A stretch of 64,000 nucleotides of DNA, from positions 7,590,670 through 7,654,669 of the forward strand of contig JAPWDM010000001.1 in the NCBI GenBank assembly GCA_035578155.1, in the 5' to 3' direction. The notes under the pieces are model-generated. The model made no database searches. It was not told the origin of the DNA and was given only the letters and a program-made list of their open reading frames with translations. The first letter of the stretch is position 1; each line of letters begins with the position of its first letter. The DNA is from Brachynemurus nebulosus. Its lineage: Eukaryota; Arthropoda; Insecta; Neuroptera; Myrmeleontidae. The position numbers and the translations under genes are program-made. Shown here piece after piece: positions 44,901 to 48,478 of the stretch.

Positions 44901-47817
44901 AATATATTTAAAGAATTAAATTTAAAAAATTCACGAAATAATTCAGCATGTGCGAACACACATTTTTAATAAAAATTAAAAATAAATAAAAATAAACATA
45001 ATAACAATAAAGTTATAAAAAAATAATAAAAAAACACAAGTAATTAAATACTTATAAAAATTATATTATATGTATTATGTTATCTGTCTATAACGTTTCA
45101 AGAAATCACATACTGGAGGTGTATTGCTGGCCAATAATCATCCGCAGTAGCATCACACATACACGTGTGCTTGGCCTCTACAATAAAATTGTTTTGGTTC
45201 ACCATCATGTTGTGTAAGCAACCATTAAAGTGTTAATAATAAAAATTCAAATATGCTTTTAATTAACCCCCGACACAATAAGAGGGATCTTGTAAGTCCA
45301 AAGCCAGTCTTTTAGCTGTGTGTGTATGTGTGTGTGTAGAATCGTAACTGTAAAATGGACAAATCGACTTAAATACGTACAGCCAAAAGAGGTTGCCAAC
45401 GCCTGATCTAGATCTTAGCCACTAACTTCTTAAGGGTTTTCTTTTGTGTCGGGAATTCTTTAAATTTCCACATTTATGTTGTTATGCAATTATGAATTTT
45501 AACAAAAAGCATGTTCTAAAATTTATAGCATTGAAAAGATTTTGCTTATTGGTTTTGATGTAGATTAAAAATCAAATTTTGTTACCCTATTTTGTAAAAT
45601 AAGTTTTATATAATATATTCTGTTTTTAGTTCCTGTAAAAGCTAATATTACTCTCTACAAACAAACTTATGCAGTTGGTGAAGAAATATCGATATTGTGT
45701 GATGTTGATGGTTATCCAATTCCACGAGTACAATGGTTTAAAGACAATCGTCCAATAGAACCCTCAGTTCGGCATAATATTACCGGTAAAGTGTCACTTA
45801 TCAACTCAATGTACAATCATTTGAAAATTTAATATATATGCTTTTATTTTGCAGAAGGAAATCGTCTTATTATTAGCGACGCAAAAGTAAGTGACTCTGG
45901 TGACTATAAATGTGAAGCCGAAAATCAATACAGTAGCGATTCAAGTTCGGTGCCAATAAAAGTGCAAGGTAAGTTTTATGAAATCTATAAAAATCTTTAG
46001 CCTTTAATCTTGATTACCTAACTTAAGAAAAAAGGATAAATTACATAAATGAGGGCTACCGAGACGGTAATATTTTTGAATACTATCCATACGCATAAAT
46101 AAAACTGTGCAAACTTGGTTTGCGCAAATAAAATCTTCAGCAGTGCGACGTTTACGCAAGCCGCACCAATAAGTTTGTACGAGATACAGTTTTCCCGTCC
46201 ATACATACATGTTTACTTGCGCAAACTGGTTTGCACAAGTAAGTCGGTAGTAAAGCTTGAGCGTGTGAACGGATCTTAAGATCAACGTAAAAAACATTAA
46301 ATCTTATGACTATTCTTCCGAATCGATCTTTCCTTAAAATAAGTAAAACATTTTTAATGTAATCATCGGCGATTAAAAATAAAAAAAATACAAATACAGA
46401 ATGCTTTTACTTTATTAACCCTTTTATTTTAACCATAGAGAAAATTATTTTGTCGCAAAACTGCCAGTGACAAGTACAATAGATAAGGTTATAAAAAAGA
46501 AAGAAAATCAAATCCCAACATCAAAACAGTGAACCCTAGGAATTTATAAAATATAAATTATACTAAACTATGTTGATAAAATTAAAACATTACTTAGAAT
46601 TATACCGTATTTCGAAAAATCTGTCATAGATGGCGGTACCTGTACCAGTGAATATATACATATCAAAGTATTTTGAGTCACCATATTGCAGGGCGAGTTA
46701 ACTCGTCTTAATCACTTAAAGCTTTAATAAAGCACCACTACCAACAGTGTAGTTACGCTATCTGGTGATAAAAAATTGAGAGTCATAAATGGGAATTAAT
46801 TTCTTTTAAGCGTTACTACCGTGTTTTTGAAAATTATAAAACAACTAGCCGTATACCCGATGGGATTTCCCATCGGCAACATCTTTTTATTAGGTACTCA
46901 CTGCTCACTTTCAATATTTTTCAAAAGCCTAAATACCAATTTCCACGTTTCTAATTTCAAAAATGACGAACTACCCATACGAAGTTTCATTTCTTGTTTT
47001 AACCCCTTAGGGAATGAATTTCCAGAAATATTTACACAGCTGACTTTCATTTATAAGTAGTAATGCCTAAAGACCAATCTTCATGTCTTCTGTGCTAAAT
47101 TTCGTCCTTCTAAACCCAGCAGTTTAGGCTGTGCGTTGTTTGTCAATCAGTGTATAAAATATTATTTATTTTAATAGCCATAGTAACATTTTTTTTTTTT
47201 ATATACCACTAATTTCAAAAATAACGAATTTACATACAAATTTTCATCCCCTATTAAACCCACTTAGGAGACGAATTTTCAAAAATCCTTTCTTAGTGCT
47301 CATCTATATTACATAGAAAACTCCTATGCAAAATTTCATTTTTCTAAACCCAACGATTTAGGCTGTGCGTTGTCTGTTAGTCAGTCAGTCAGTCAGTGTT
47401 AGCAATTTATTAAGTAGATGGTAACCCAATTGGACAACTTCATAAACGACTCTAGCGCCCTTAGTAAATGTGACTATGCAATAGGAGGACTACCACTATT
47501 TTTTCCGCGTTATTTGTAACAAACGCCGCCCACATCATTATGGTTAGTTATTAATTGCCATGAGTAGTTTAAAATAAACTATTTATTGCTATAAATACTT
47601 ATTTAATTTACTAATGATTTTAAATATTTTTTTAGGTATCTACGTGCCTCCAGGATGTACAGACAATCCATTTTTAGCTAATTGTACATTAATTGTTAAT
47701 GCAAAATACTGTAGTCATAAATACTATCAAAGATTCTGTTGCAAGTCATGCACGCTAGCCGGACAGCTATCACTGCCTGCCGCACATCAAGATGACATTA
47801 GAGATAATTTAGTGTAA
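115..47817 (+). CDS. Ppn: papilin, secreted extracellular-matrix glycoprotein (5' end outside window)
   Basis: Thirty-five coding exons join in one frame with GT-AG introns: 115-187, 12165-12410, 18864-18943, 19025-19175, 21038-21161, 21357-21610, 22471-22606, 22672-23015, 23080-23274, 23355-23528, 24305-24490, 24550-24691, 25578-25723, 25783-26908, 27963-28460, 28527-28740, 28836-28981, 30227-30391, 30465-30638, 30708-31466, 31534-31713, 32907-33077, 33145-33357, 33418-33588, 34920-35342, 35986-36201, 36304-36492, 38947-39165, 39240-39446, 40002-40129, 40212-40362, 42845-43324, 45630-45785, 45855-45968, 47636-47817. Together they encode about 2,843 visible residues, close to the length I recall for fly papilin (about 2,900). 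The domain order (TSP1, ADAMTS Cys-rich and spacer, TSP1 array, Ser/Thr-rich, CC-cassettes, Kunitz array, WAP-like, Ig, PLAC) is diagnostic. Papilins are secreted basement-membrane proteins that are reported to modulate ADAMTS proteases. The start-codon exon lies left of position 1. Splice sites were read by eye, so isoforms are unknown. Confidence 0.96.
1767..1848. repeat. (TA)n microsatellite
   Basis: About 41 uninterrupted TA units lie inside the TA-flanked element at 1448-2445. The frame seen through it is an artefact of the repeat. Confidence 0.97.
1885..2078. repeat. long palindrome inside the TA-flanked element
   Basis: The arms begin TTTAAAAATGAAACAATTTT and match each other over roughly 90 bases with a few mismatches. 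They meet at a TATATAATATA centre. It could be a nested palindromic MITE. Confidence 0.8.
2869..2951. repeat. (TA)n microsatellite
   Basis: About 41 TA units lie just before the Harbinger-like element at 2991. Confidence 0.97.
2991..3460. mobile_element. Harbinger-like MITE, GC-richer than surroundings
   Basis: The ends GGCCAGGCCCACATTGAG and GGCCGGGTGCACATTGAG (reverse complement of the right end) are inverted repeats, flanked on both sides by TTA, the 3-bp target typical of PIF/Harbinger. A second, longer inverted pair (from about 3096) includes CACATTGAAACGCAGTTAA and the AGTTTCTGTGACTC motif. GAGCA microsatellite units occur inside. The open frames here are repeat artefacts. Confidence 0.65.
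3862..3988. repeat. imperfect hairpin
   Basis: The arms TTCGTACTTACGTACCTACA and TTCGTACTTACGTACCTAGT (reverse complement) continue through TTTTTTCAAAGTCTCC for about 40 bases around an approximately 30-base loop. Confidence 0.75.
4463..5050. mobile_element. old inverted-repeat family member, interrupted by a nested element
   Basis: It begins TACAGGCTGAGTTTTTTTGA and shares several blocks with 7044-7240 (for example GATTAAATC..AAAAATTGTT and AGCTTTATAGCT). The related copy at 7044-7661 is continuous where this one is split by 4540-4924, so the family predates the nested insert. Confidence 0.6.
4540..4924. mobile_element. nested MITE with CTGCCGTGTCACAC ends
   Basis: The inverted ends CTGCCGTGTCACACTAAT and CTGCCGTGTCACACGAAT are flanked by AGTA on both sides (4536-4539 and 4925-4928). 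It is 385 bp with no coding potential. The superfamily is not assigned. Confidence 0.7.
5275..6150. mobile_element. TTAA-flanked element (piggyBac-type target)
   Basis: The inverted ends GGGGAACCACTAGTATGAC and GGGGGACCACTAGTGTGAC are immediately flanked by TTAA at 5271-5274 and 6151-6154. It is 876 bp and no transposase was recognised. Confidence 0.75.
6234..6654. mobile_element. hAT MITE loaded with TATCGATA motifs
   Basis: The inverted ends TAGTGGTGGAGAACTATCGA and TAGTGATGGAGAACTATCGA are flanked by a perfect 8-bp duplication ATTGCCAC (6226-6233 and 6655-6662), as expected for hAT. The element holds 12 copies of TATCGATA in two sub-terminal clusters. TATCGATA is the core of the insect DRE/DREF site. 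Confidence 0.9.
7044..7661. mobile_element. inverted-repeat element, second copy of the 4463 family
   Basis: The ends TATCCTGTGTGAGTTTTTTG and TACAGGGATGAGTTTTTTGA (reverse complement) continue through related sequence for tens of bases. A further inverted copy of the left arm starts near 7480. No coding sequence was found. Confidence 0.6.
7780..7993 (+). mobile_element. GC-richer insert ending in poly(A), possible retroposon 3' end
   Basis: Base composition shifts to near 50 percent GC from about 7780. The block ends in a run of about 15 A, followed by AT-rich simple sequence. It looks like the 3' end of a non-LTR retroposon, but no protein domain is visible. Confidence 0.35.
10500..10905. 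repeat. 60-bp tandem repeat, six to seven units
   Basis: Consecutive units begin near 10561, 10621, 10681, 10741, 10801 and 10861 with CTCTTATGTTATGT-like starts and diverge by roughly 10-25 percent. There are no spacers, so this is not a CRISPR-like array. Confidence 0.9.
11401..11507 (+). mobile_element. tRNA-like short retroposon with A-rich tail
   Basis: An A-box-like TGGTCTAGTGG at 11404-11414 and a B-box-like GGATCGAATCC near 11458-11468 have tRNA-like spacing. They are followed by a poly(A)/(AAT)n tail at about 11481-11507. This is the structure of a tRNA-derived SINE or retro-tRNA pseudogene. The B-box has A in place of the usual T (GGATC for GGTTC), and a clean cloverleaf is not obvious. 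Confidence 0.5.
12165..12410 (+). CDS. Ppn: papilin exon: N-terminal region with RFKR site and first TSP1 domain
   Basis: This exon encodes 82 residues and is phase 0 at both ends. It opens with a short basic segment ending in RFKR, a furin-type site (inference). Next comes [13 protein letters not shown], the segment typical of papilin N-termini, and then a thrombospondin type-1 repeat with [17 protein letters not shown] and the usual Trp, Cys and Arg positions. The preceding intron is 12 kb. Confidence 0.93.
12440..12917. mobile_element. probable degenerate hAT element
   Basis: The left end CAGAGCTAGATTTACC and the right end (reverse complement) CAGGACCGGATTAGCC resemble hAT-type inverted repeats. 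The flanking 8-mers TTTATTAT and TTTCCAAT agree only partly. Confidence 0.35.
14159..15017. mobile_element. Harbinger-like composite element with internal duplications
   Basis: The ends AGCCGCTGCTACACGATGC and AGCGGGTTCTACACGATGC (reverse complement) are inverted repeats flanked by TTA on both sides (14156-14158 and 15018-15020). Inside, a block of about 300 bp is repeated directly (from 14160 and from about 14551), and a 66-bp unit is duplicated at the right end. GC is near 48 percent, against about 27 percent around it. The open frames here are not supported as genes. Confidence 0.75.
16665..16961. mobile_element. Tigger/pogo-type MITE
   Basis: The ends CAGTAAAAGCTCCCTAATCT and CAGTAGAAACTCCGTAAACT (reverse complement) are flanked by TA. 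CAGT-start ends rich in CTCC are typical of pogo/Tigger elements. Confidence 0.7.
17620..17854. mobile_element. hAT MITE, 235 bp
   Basis: The inverted ends CAGTGGCGGATTTACC and CAGTGGTGGATTTACC (reverse complement) are flanked by a perfect 8-bp duplication ATGCCAGT (17612-17619 and 17855-17862). Confidence 0.93.
18864..19175 (+). CDS. Ppn: papilin exons: ADAMTS-type cysteine-rich region
   Basis: The exons are 18864-18943 and 19025-19175, joined through a split Asp codon (GA|T). They encode [20 protein letters not shown] and then a stretch with [27 protein letters not shown] and DGTRCD, ending in CVEGQCQ. This is the classic ADAMTS/ADAMTS-like cysteine-rich module that follows the first TSP1 repeat. 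It lacks any metalloprotease motif, as expected for papilin. Confidence 0.94.
19436..20770 (-). mobile_element. pogo/Tigger-like DNA transposon with decayed transposase
   Basis: The inverted ends CCGTCAAAGAGGCTAATTT and CCATCAAATAGGTTAATTT (reverse complement) are flanked by TA at 19434-19435 and 20771-20772. It lies in the intron 19176-21037 of papilin, which it mostly fills. A hairpin with AAGTTAGCCAACC arms lies at about 19615-19660. Confidence 0.75.
19695..20131 (-). pseudogene. pogo-family transposase fragment (CENP-B-type HTH region)
   Basis: The minus-strand frame from 19988 to 19695 reads [20 protein letters not shown], then [20 protein letters not shown] and [10 protein letters not shown]. 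This is the second DNA-binding HTH of CENP-B/Tigger/pogo transposases. The upstream part (towards 20131, starting MDRKKAK) is in another frame and has a stop, and the DDE catalytic part is missing. The product cannot be functional. Confidence 0.75.
21038..22606 (+). CDS. Ppn: papilin exons: end of Cys-rich region and ADAMTS spacer
   Basis: The exons are 21038-21161, 21357-21610 and 22471-22606. The first encodes [20 protein letters not shown] and GGDGTTC, the conserved end of the cysteine-rich region. The next two encode the spacer ([19 protein letters not shown], then [18 protein letters not shown] and a segment ending in [10 protein letters not shown]). The third exon ends inside the second TSP1 repeat, at CSATCGGG. 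Confidence 0.94.
22070..22330. other. GC-richer intronic block, unassigned
   Basis: This block inside papilin intron 21611-22470 contains GGGCCTGGGTCC and GTGCCTGGGTCCCG motifs in roughly repeated form. It resembles an old transposon end, but neither boundaries nor a family can be fixed. Confidence 0.3.
22672..24691 (+). CDS. Ppn: papilin exons: TSP1 repeats 2-7
   Basis: The exons are 22672-23015, 23080-23274, 23355-23528, 24305-24490 and 24550-24691. Repeat 2 begins in the previous exon (22471-22606). The repeat starts read [70 protein letters not shown] and [14 protein letters not shown]. Between repeats 3 and 7 the introns are phase 0 and fall exactly before the first Cys of the repeat. 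The tryptophans are the usual C-mannosylation positions of TSP1 domains (family knowledge). The 24305 exon follows a 776-bp intron filled with old retroelement sequence. Confidence 0.95.
23560..24260. mobile_element. old non-LTR/SINE-like repeat, several diverged copies
   Basis: Repeated blocks of the type AAAAAGTAGCCTAGGTCC, followed by a T-rich stretch and GGTTGAGCGGTTAAAGCC, occur near 23755, 23885, 24140 and 24220. This wording is common at the 3' ends of RTE-type and related short retroelements in insects. The block occupies the papilin intron before exon 24305. Confidence 0.5.
24712..25517. mobile_element. possible inverted-repeat element
   Basis: The left end AAGGTGGTTGGTGCATAAGA and the right end (reverse complement) GAAATGGTTGGCGCGATAAA match imperfectly. 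The interior includes a TGTCTGTCTATCGGGACGCC motif. Neither target duplication nor protein was recognised. Confidence 0.35.
25578..26908 (+). CDS. Ppn: papilin exons: acidic linker and Ser/Thr-rich mucin-like stretch
   Basis: The exons are 25578-25723 (about 48 residues, rich in Glu and Asp, one Cys) and 25783-26908 (375 codons, dominated by Ser, Thr and Glu in loose repeats such as STESS and SSTETS). The region is likely heavily O-glycosylated. A Glu-Gly-Ser-Gly site in acidic context at 25978-25989 fits glycosaminoglycan attachment. The donor at 26909 is required because the frame runs into TAA five codons later. Reading frames seen on other strands here are shadows of the biased codons. 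Confidence 0.9.
26909..27003 (+). terminator. possible intronic polyadenylation signal after Ser/Thr-rich exon
   Basis: If the 26909 donor is not used, the reading frame continues five codons to TAA at 26923-26925. An AATAAA follows at 26998-27003, 73 nt beyond the stop. This could make an alternative terminal exon and a short secreted isoform without Kunitz, Ig or PLAC domains. AATAAA is common by chance in AT-rich DNA, so this is only a candidate. Confidence 0.25.
27413..27449 (-). ncRNA. hammerhead-ribozyme-like motif of Penelope-element type
   Basis: On the minus strand the order is: TGC, the core CTGAGGA (fits CUGANGA), T, stem II GAAAC-TGTAT-GTTTC, then GAAAC, GTC and GCA. TGC pairs with GCA as a minimal stem I and GTC is the cleavage triplet. 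Minimal hammerheads with almost no stem III are known in Penelope-like retroelements. No endonuclease frame is attached to this copy. Confidence 0.55.
27963..31087 (+). CDS. Ppn: papilin exons: end of Ser/Thr region and 14 papilin cassettes
   Basis: The exons are 27963-28460, 28527-28740, 28836-28981, 30227-30391, 30465-30638 and the first part of 30708-31466. Each cassette is about 25-30 residues with the pattern C-x4-5-FGCCPD-x(9-11)-EGC. Fourteen can be read: one in the first exon (completed over the intron), then four to 28981, four over 30227-30638, and five in the long exon. Several introns cut between cassettes or inside the final Gly-Cys. This short module is a hallmark of papilin; its function is not established. 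The 1.2-kb intron before 30227 holds a Penelope-like element. Confidence 0.93.
29220..29262 (-). ncRNA. degenerate hammerhead-like motif downstream of Penelope-like ORF
   Basis: The minus strand reads CTGT, then TTGAAAA where CUGANGA is expected (two core changes), stem II GAAC-TAACG-GTTC, GAAAC, a small CAA-TTG stem III, GTC, and ACAG. CTGT pairs with ACAG as stem I. It lies about 235 nt after the stop of the endonuclease frame, where a Penelope terminal repeat is expected. The core changes suggest it is inactive. Confidence 0.5.
29498..30010 (-). pseudogene. Penelope-like element C-terminal part with GIY-YIG endonuclease
   Basis: The minus-strand frame is open for 170 codons from 30010 to the stop at 29500-29498, with no ATG. 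It reads [20 protein letters not shown], then [13 protein letters not shown], then [15 protein letters not shown] and [15 protein letters not shown], the C-x2-C zinc-like pair, YIG, the conserved Arg and the late Glu are the landmarks of the Penelope-type GIY-YIG nuclease. That nuclease nicks target DNA for retrotransposition. The frame lacks stops or frameshifts, so the insert may be fairly young. The RT domain is missing, so the copy is dead on its own. Confidence 0.85.
31088..36492 (+). CDS. Ppn: papilin exons: ten Kunitz/BPTI domains
   Basis: The exons are 30708-31466 (last part, two domains), 31534-31713, 32907-33077, 33145-33357, 33418-33588, 34920-35342 (two domains), 35986-36201 and 36304-36492. 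All ten domains keep six cysteines with Kunitz spacing, the WYYD/WFFD core and the GGC/TGC motif. The introns are phase 1 throughout. The residue at the inhibitory P1 position (after the second Cys) is R, E, N, T, Y, R, D, S, Q, G from domain 1 to 10, so only domains 1 and 6 look like trypsin-type inhibitors. From memory fly papilin has about a dozen Kunitz domains. Confidence 0.95.
31714..32906 (+). other. papilin intron with small hAT insert
   Basis: Apart from the hAT MITE at 31852-31998, this 1.2-kb intron is AT-rich DNA in which I see no further gene or repeat. Confidence 0.7.
31852..31998. mobile_element. small hAT MITE, 147 bp
   Basis: The ends CATAGGCGTAGCCA and CATAAGCGTAGCCA (reverse complement) are flanked by ATTTTTAT and ATTTTTAA, an 8-bp duplication with one mismatch. 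Confidence 0.8.
33857..34285. repeat. diverged tandem repeat in papilin intron
   Basis: The motif GTTTTCCGACCACTTGGTCT recurs at about 33859, 34004, 34169 and 34261. The intervening sequence (AGAGAAATGTTTAAAAGCAA and following) is also shared. The period varies from about 92 to 165 bp. Confidence 0.75.
35582..35729. repeat. inverted repeat / palindromic MITE
   Basis: The arms contain GTGCCCACACTTTTGA and its complement, and CGTCGTCAGAAGTATGG versus CGTCAAAAGTATGG. They face each other across a short loop around 35640-35665. Confidence 0.75.
35740..35800 (+). mobile_element. 3' end of RTE-like/SINE retroelement
   Basis: The sequence GCGAGGGCGAAACCGCGGGT followed by AGATGCTAGTATTA is the familiar 3' terminus of RTE-type elements and dependent SINEs in insects. 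The body is not recognisable. Confidence 0.5.
36557..37060. repeat. tandem duplication of about 245 bp, 2.2 copies
   Basis: The landmarks TGTAGAGCTTCTTTAT and GCTAGTACCGAAGAAAAAA recur at about 36570/36629 and 36817/36867, with a partial third start near 37012. Confidence 0.8.
37176..38896. mobile_element. TTAA-flanked element, 1.7 kb
   Basis: The ends GGGGTAACACCTACG and GGGTAACACCTATG (reverse complement) are bounded by TTAA at 37172-37175 and 38897-38900. The interior is AT-rich and no transposase was read. It occupies most of the papilin intron 36493-38946. Confidence 0.7.
38947..39446 (+). CDS. Ppn: papilin exons: antistasin-like Cys-rich module and WAP-like module
   Basis: Exon 38947-39165 encodes a Cys-rich segment ([20 protein letters not shown], then [10 protein letters not shown] and [10 protein letters not shown]). 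This resembles the antistasin-like region at the same position in fly papilin. Exon 39240-39446 encodes KPGQCPLL, then [18 protein letters not shown] and CGSECV, a WAP four-disulfide-type module with its CC pair, followed by a Pro/Thr linker. The preceding intron (36493-38946) is occupied by tandem repeats and a TTAA-flanked element. Confidence 0.92.
39545..39745. mobile_element. probable degenerate hAT MITE
   Basis: The left end CAGCGTTTCTTAACCTATTGG and the right-end complement CTGCTTCTTAAATTTTACCC resemble a widespread hAT end that carries a GGTCGCGACC-like motif (here GGTCACGAGACC). No clear target duplication was found. Confidence 0.4.
40002..45968 (+). CDS. Ppn: papilin exons: three Ig-like C2-type domains
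   Basis: Ig1 is split over 40002-40129 and 40212-40362 ([20 protein letters not shown] ... [14 protein letters not shown]). Ig2 and a Pro/Thr linker lie in the single exon 42845-43324 ([18 protein letters not shown] ... [13 protein letters not shown]). Ig3 is split over 45630-45785 and 45855-45968 ([18 protein letters not shown] ... [13 protein letters not shown]). Each has both Ig cysteines, the core Trp and the D/L-x-G-x-Y-x-C motif. The introns between them are crowded with repeats. Confidence 0.95.
40740..41072. mobile_element. dispersed retroelement-like repeat, copy 1
   Basis: It begins ACTAGCCGTATGCCCGATGG and contains TTTAGGTTGTGCGTTGTCTG, a (CAGT)n run and a TTTATTAAGTAGA end. A second copy in the same orientation lies at 46844-47419. 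The ACTAGCCG start is typical of non-LTR-derived short repeats written in antisense. Confidence 0.75.
41436..41980 (+). mobile_element. nested hAT element with transposase remnant
   Basis: The inverted ends TAGGGATGATCGATATT are perfect over 17 bases and flanked by an exact 8-bp duplication GACTAAAC (41428-41435 and 41981-41988). The sub-terminal ACATCGATG repeats act as the likely transposase-binding region (inference). Confidence 0.95.
41587..41799 (+). pseudogene. hAT transposase C-terminal dimerisation fragment
   Basis: Seventy codons read [18 protein letters not shown], then [28 protein letters not shown] and [10 protein letters not shown] before a stop. S-E-R-x-F-S-x-A-G followed by R-x-R-L is the hAT C-terminal dimerisation signature. 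All upstream catalytic parts are missing. Confidence 0.88.
43575..43880. repeat. dispersed repeat, copy A
   Basis: About 300 bp are shared with 46436-46730 in the same orientation. Landmarks are AAGTACAATAGATAAGGTTA, GTGAACCCTAGGAATTT, CCTGTACCAGTGAATATATA and GAGTTAACTCGTCTTAAT. The copies differ by scattered substitutions and small indels. The family is unknown. Confidence 0.85.
44668..44765. repeat. perfect 34-bp inverted repeat (hairpin)
   Basis: Both arms begin TATACCTTGTTTATTTTGTT when read inwards and match without mismatch over 34 bases around a 30-base loop. It is probably a palindromic mini-element. Confidence 0.92.
44841..45232. mobile_element. TTAA-flanked MITE
   Basis: The ends CACTTTAATGG are perfect inverted repeats directly next to TTAA at 44837-44840 and 45233-45236. 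It is 392 bp and non-coding. Confidence 0.8.
46436..46730. repeat. dispersed repeat, copy B
   Basis: This is the partner of 43575-43880. It shares AAGTACAATAGATAAGGTTA and GAGTTAACTCGTCTTAAT and lies two introns downstream in the same gene and orientation. Confidence 0.85.
46844..47419. mobile_element. dispersed retroelement-like repeat, copy 2
   Basis: It begins ACTAGCCGTATACCCGATGG and ends with a (CAGT)n run and TTTATTAAGTAGAT, like 40740-41072. It is longer because of an internal partial duplication (a second AACCCAACGATTTAGGCTG-like block near 47348). Confidence 0.75.
47636..47817 (+). CDS. Ppn: papilin last exon: PLAC domain and stop
   Basis: A phase-1 acceptor (tttttttag) opens the last coding exon of 60 residues. 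It encodes [19 protein letters not shown], then [15 protein letters not shown]. The six-cysteine pattern with CCKSC is the PLAC (protease and lacunin) domain found at the C-terminus of papilin and ADAMTS relatives. TAA lies at 47815-47817. Confidence 0.97.
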
Positions 47818-47822
47818 CGTTA

Positions 47823-48175
47823 AATAAATTAATTTTTAAACATAATGTAATACCATTACCTAGTCGTTCGTCAATATTTTTATAAATTTGTTACTTAAAA
47901 TATCTGAAAAGCACTGATAAAATGACAATGTTTATTTTTCTTTTAAGTTTAATTACTGTAAATTTTAAAATATGTATGATTTAAAAAATGATATGCAATC
48001 GACTGTAAAAAAGACTAATTAACAATAATAATTCGTACACATTTTTATGTATAGATTATTATAAATAATTTTTCAAAAATTTATTTTAAATATATTTTTT
48101 ACTTAATGCAATTTGCGTTACAAATTATAATACTAGTTTATATTTTGCAACTTTAATCAAGTACCTGATAATAAA
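47823..48175 (+). terminator. papilin 3' UTR with candidate polyadenylation signals
   Basis: AATAAA occurs at 47823-47828 (six bases after the stop) and again at 48170-48175. The second gives a more usual 3' UTR length. The sequence is very AT-rich and the true cleavage site cannot be chosen without transcripts. Confidence 0.4.
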
Positions 48176-48478
48176 TTTTTAGCTAATTTATTTTTAAGGA
48201 AGCATATTTTTGGTTTGTTGTACGTTTACAACATTTTGTGTATTATTTATTTATTTTATCAGTGCTTTGTTTTATACTGCCTATCACTGTGTCATAATTT
48301 ATAGTTATAGTAATTTAAAATGTGGCATTTATTAGTTTTGTACGAATATTTTTATTATACAATTTATTGTACATAAAAAATTATCATTATTATATATATT
48401 TTGTAAAAATTAACTTGTATTTTATTTATACCTAAATCAATTTTGTTTTTAGTGGCATAGCCCATTTCGTTTAATTAA

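Larger units (their letters stand above)
45969..47635 (+). other. last papilin intron, repeat-filled
   Basis: The intron contains a block around 46040-46280 with inverted TTTGCGCAA motifs, copy B of the dispersed repeat (46436-46730) and the second retroelement-like copy (46844-47419). The open frames on the minus strand at 46004-46297 fall in the first block and are not supported as genes. Confidence 0.75.
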
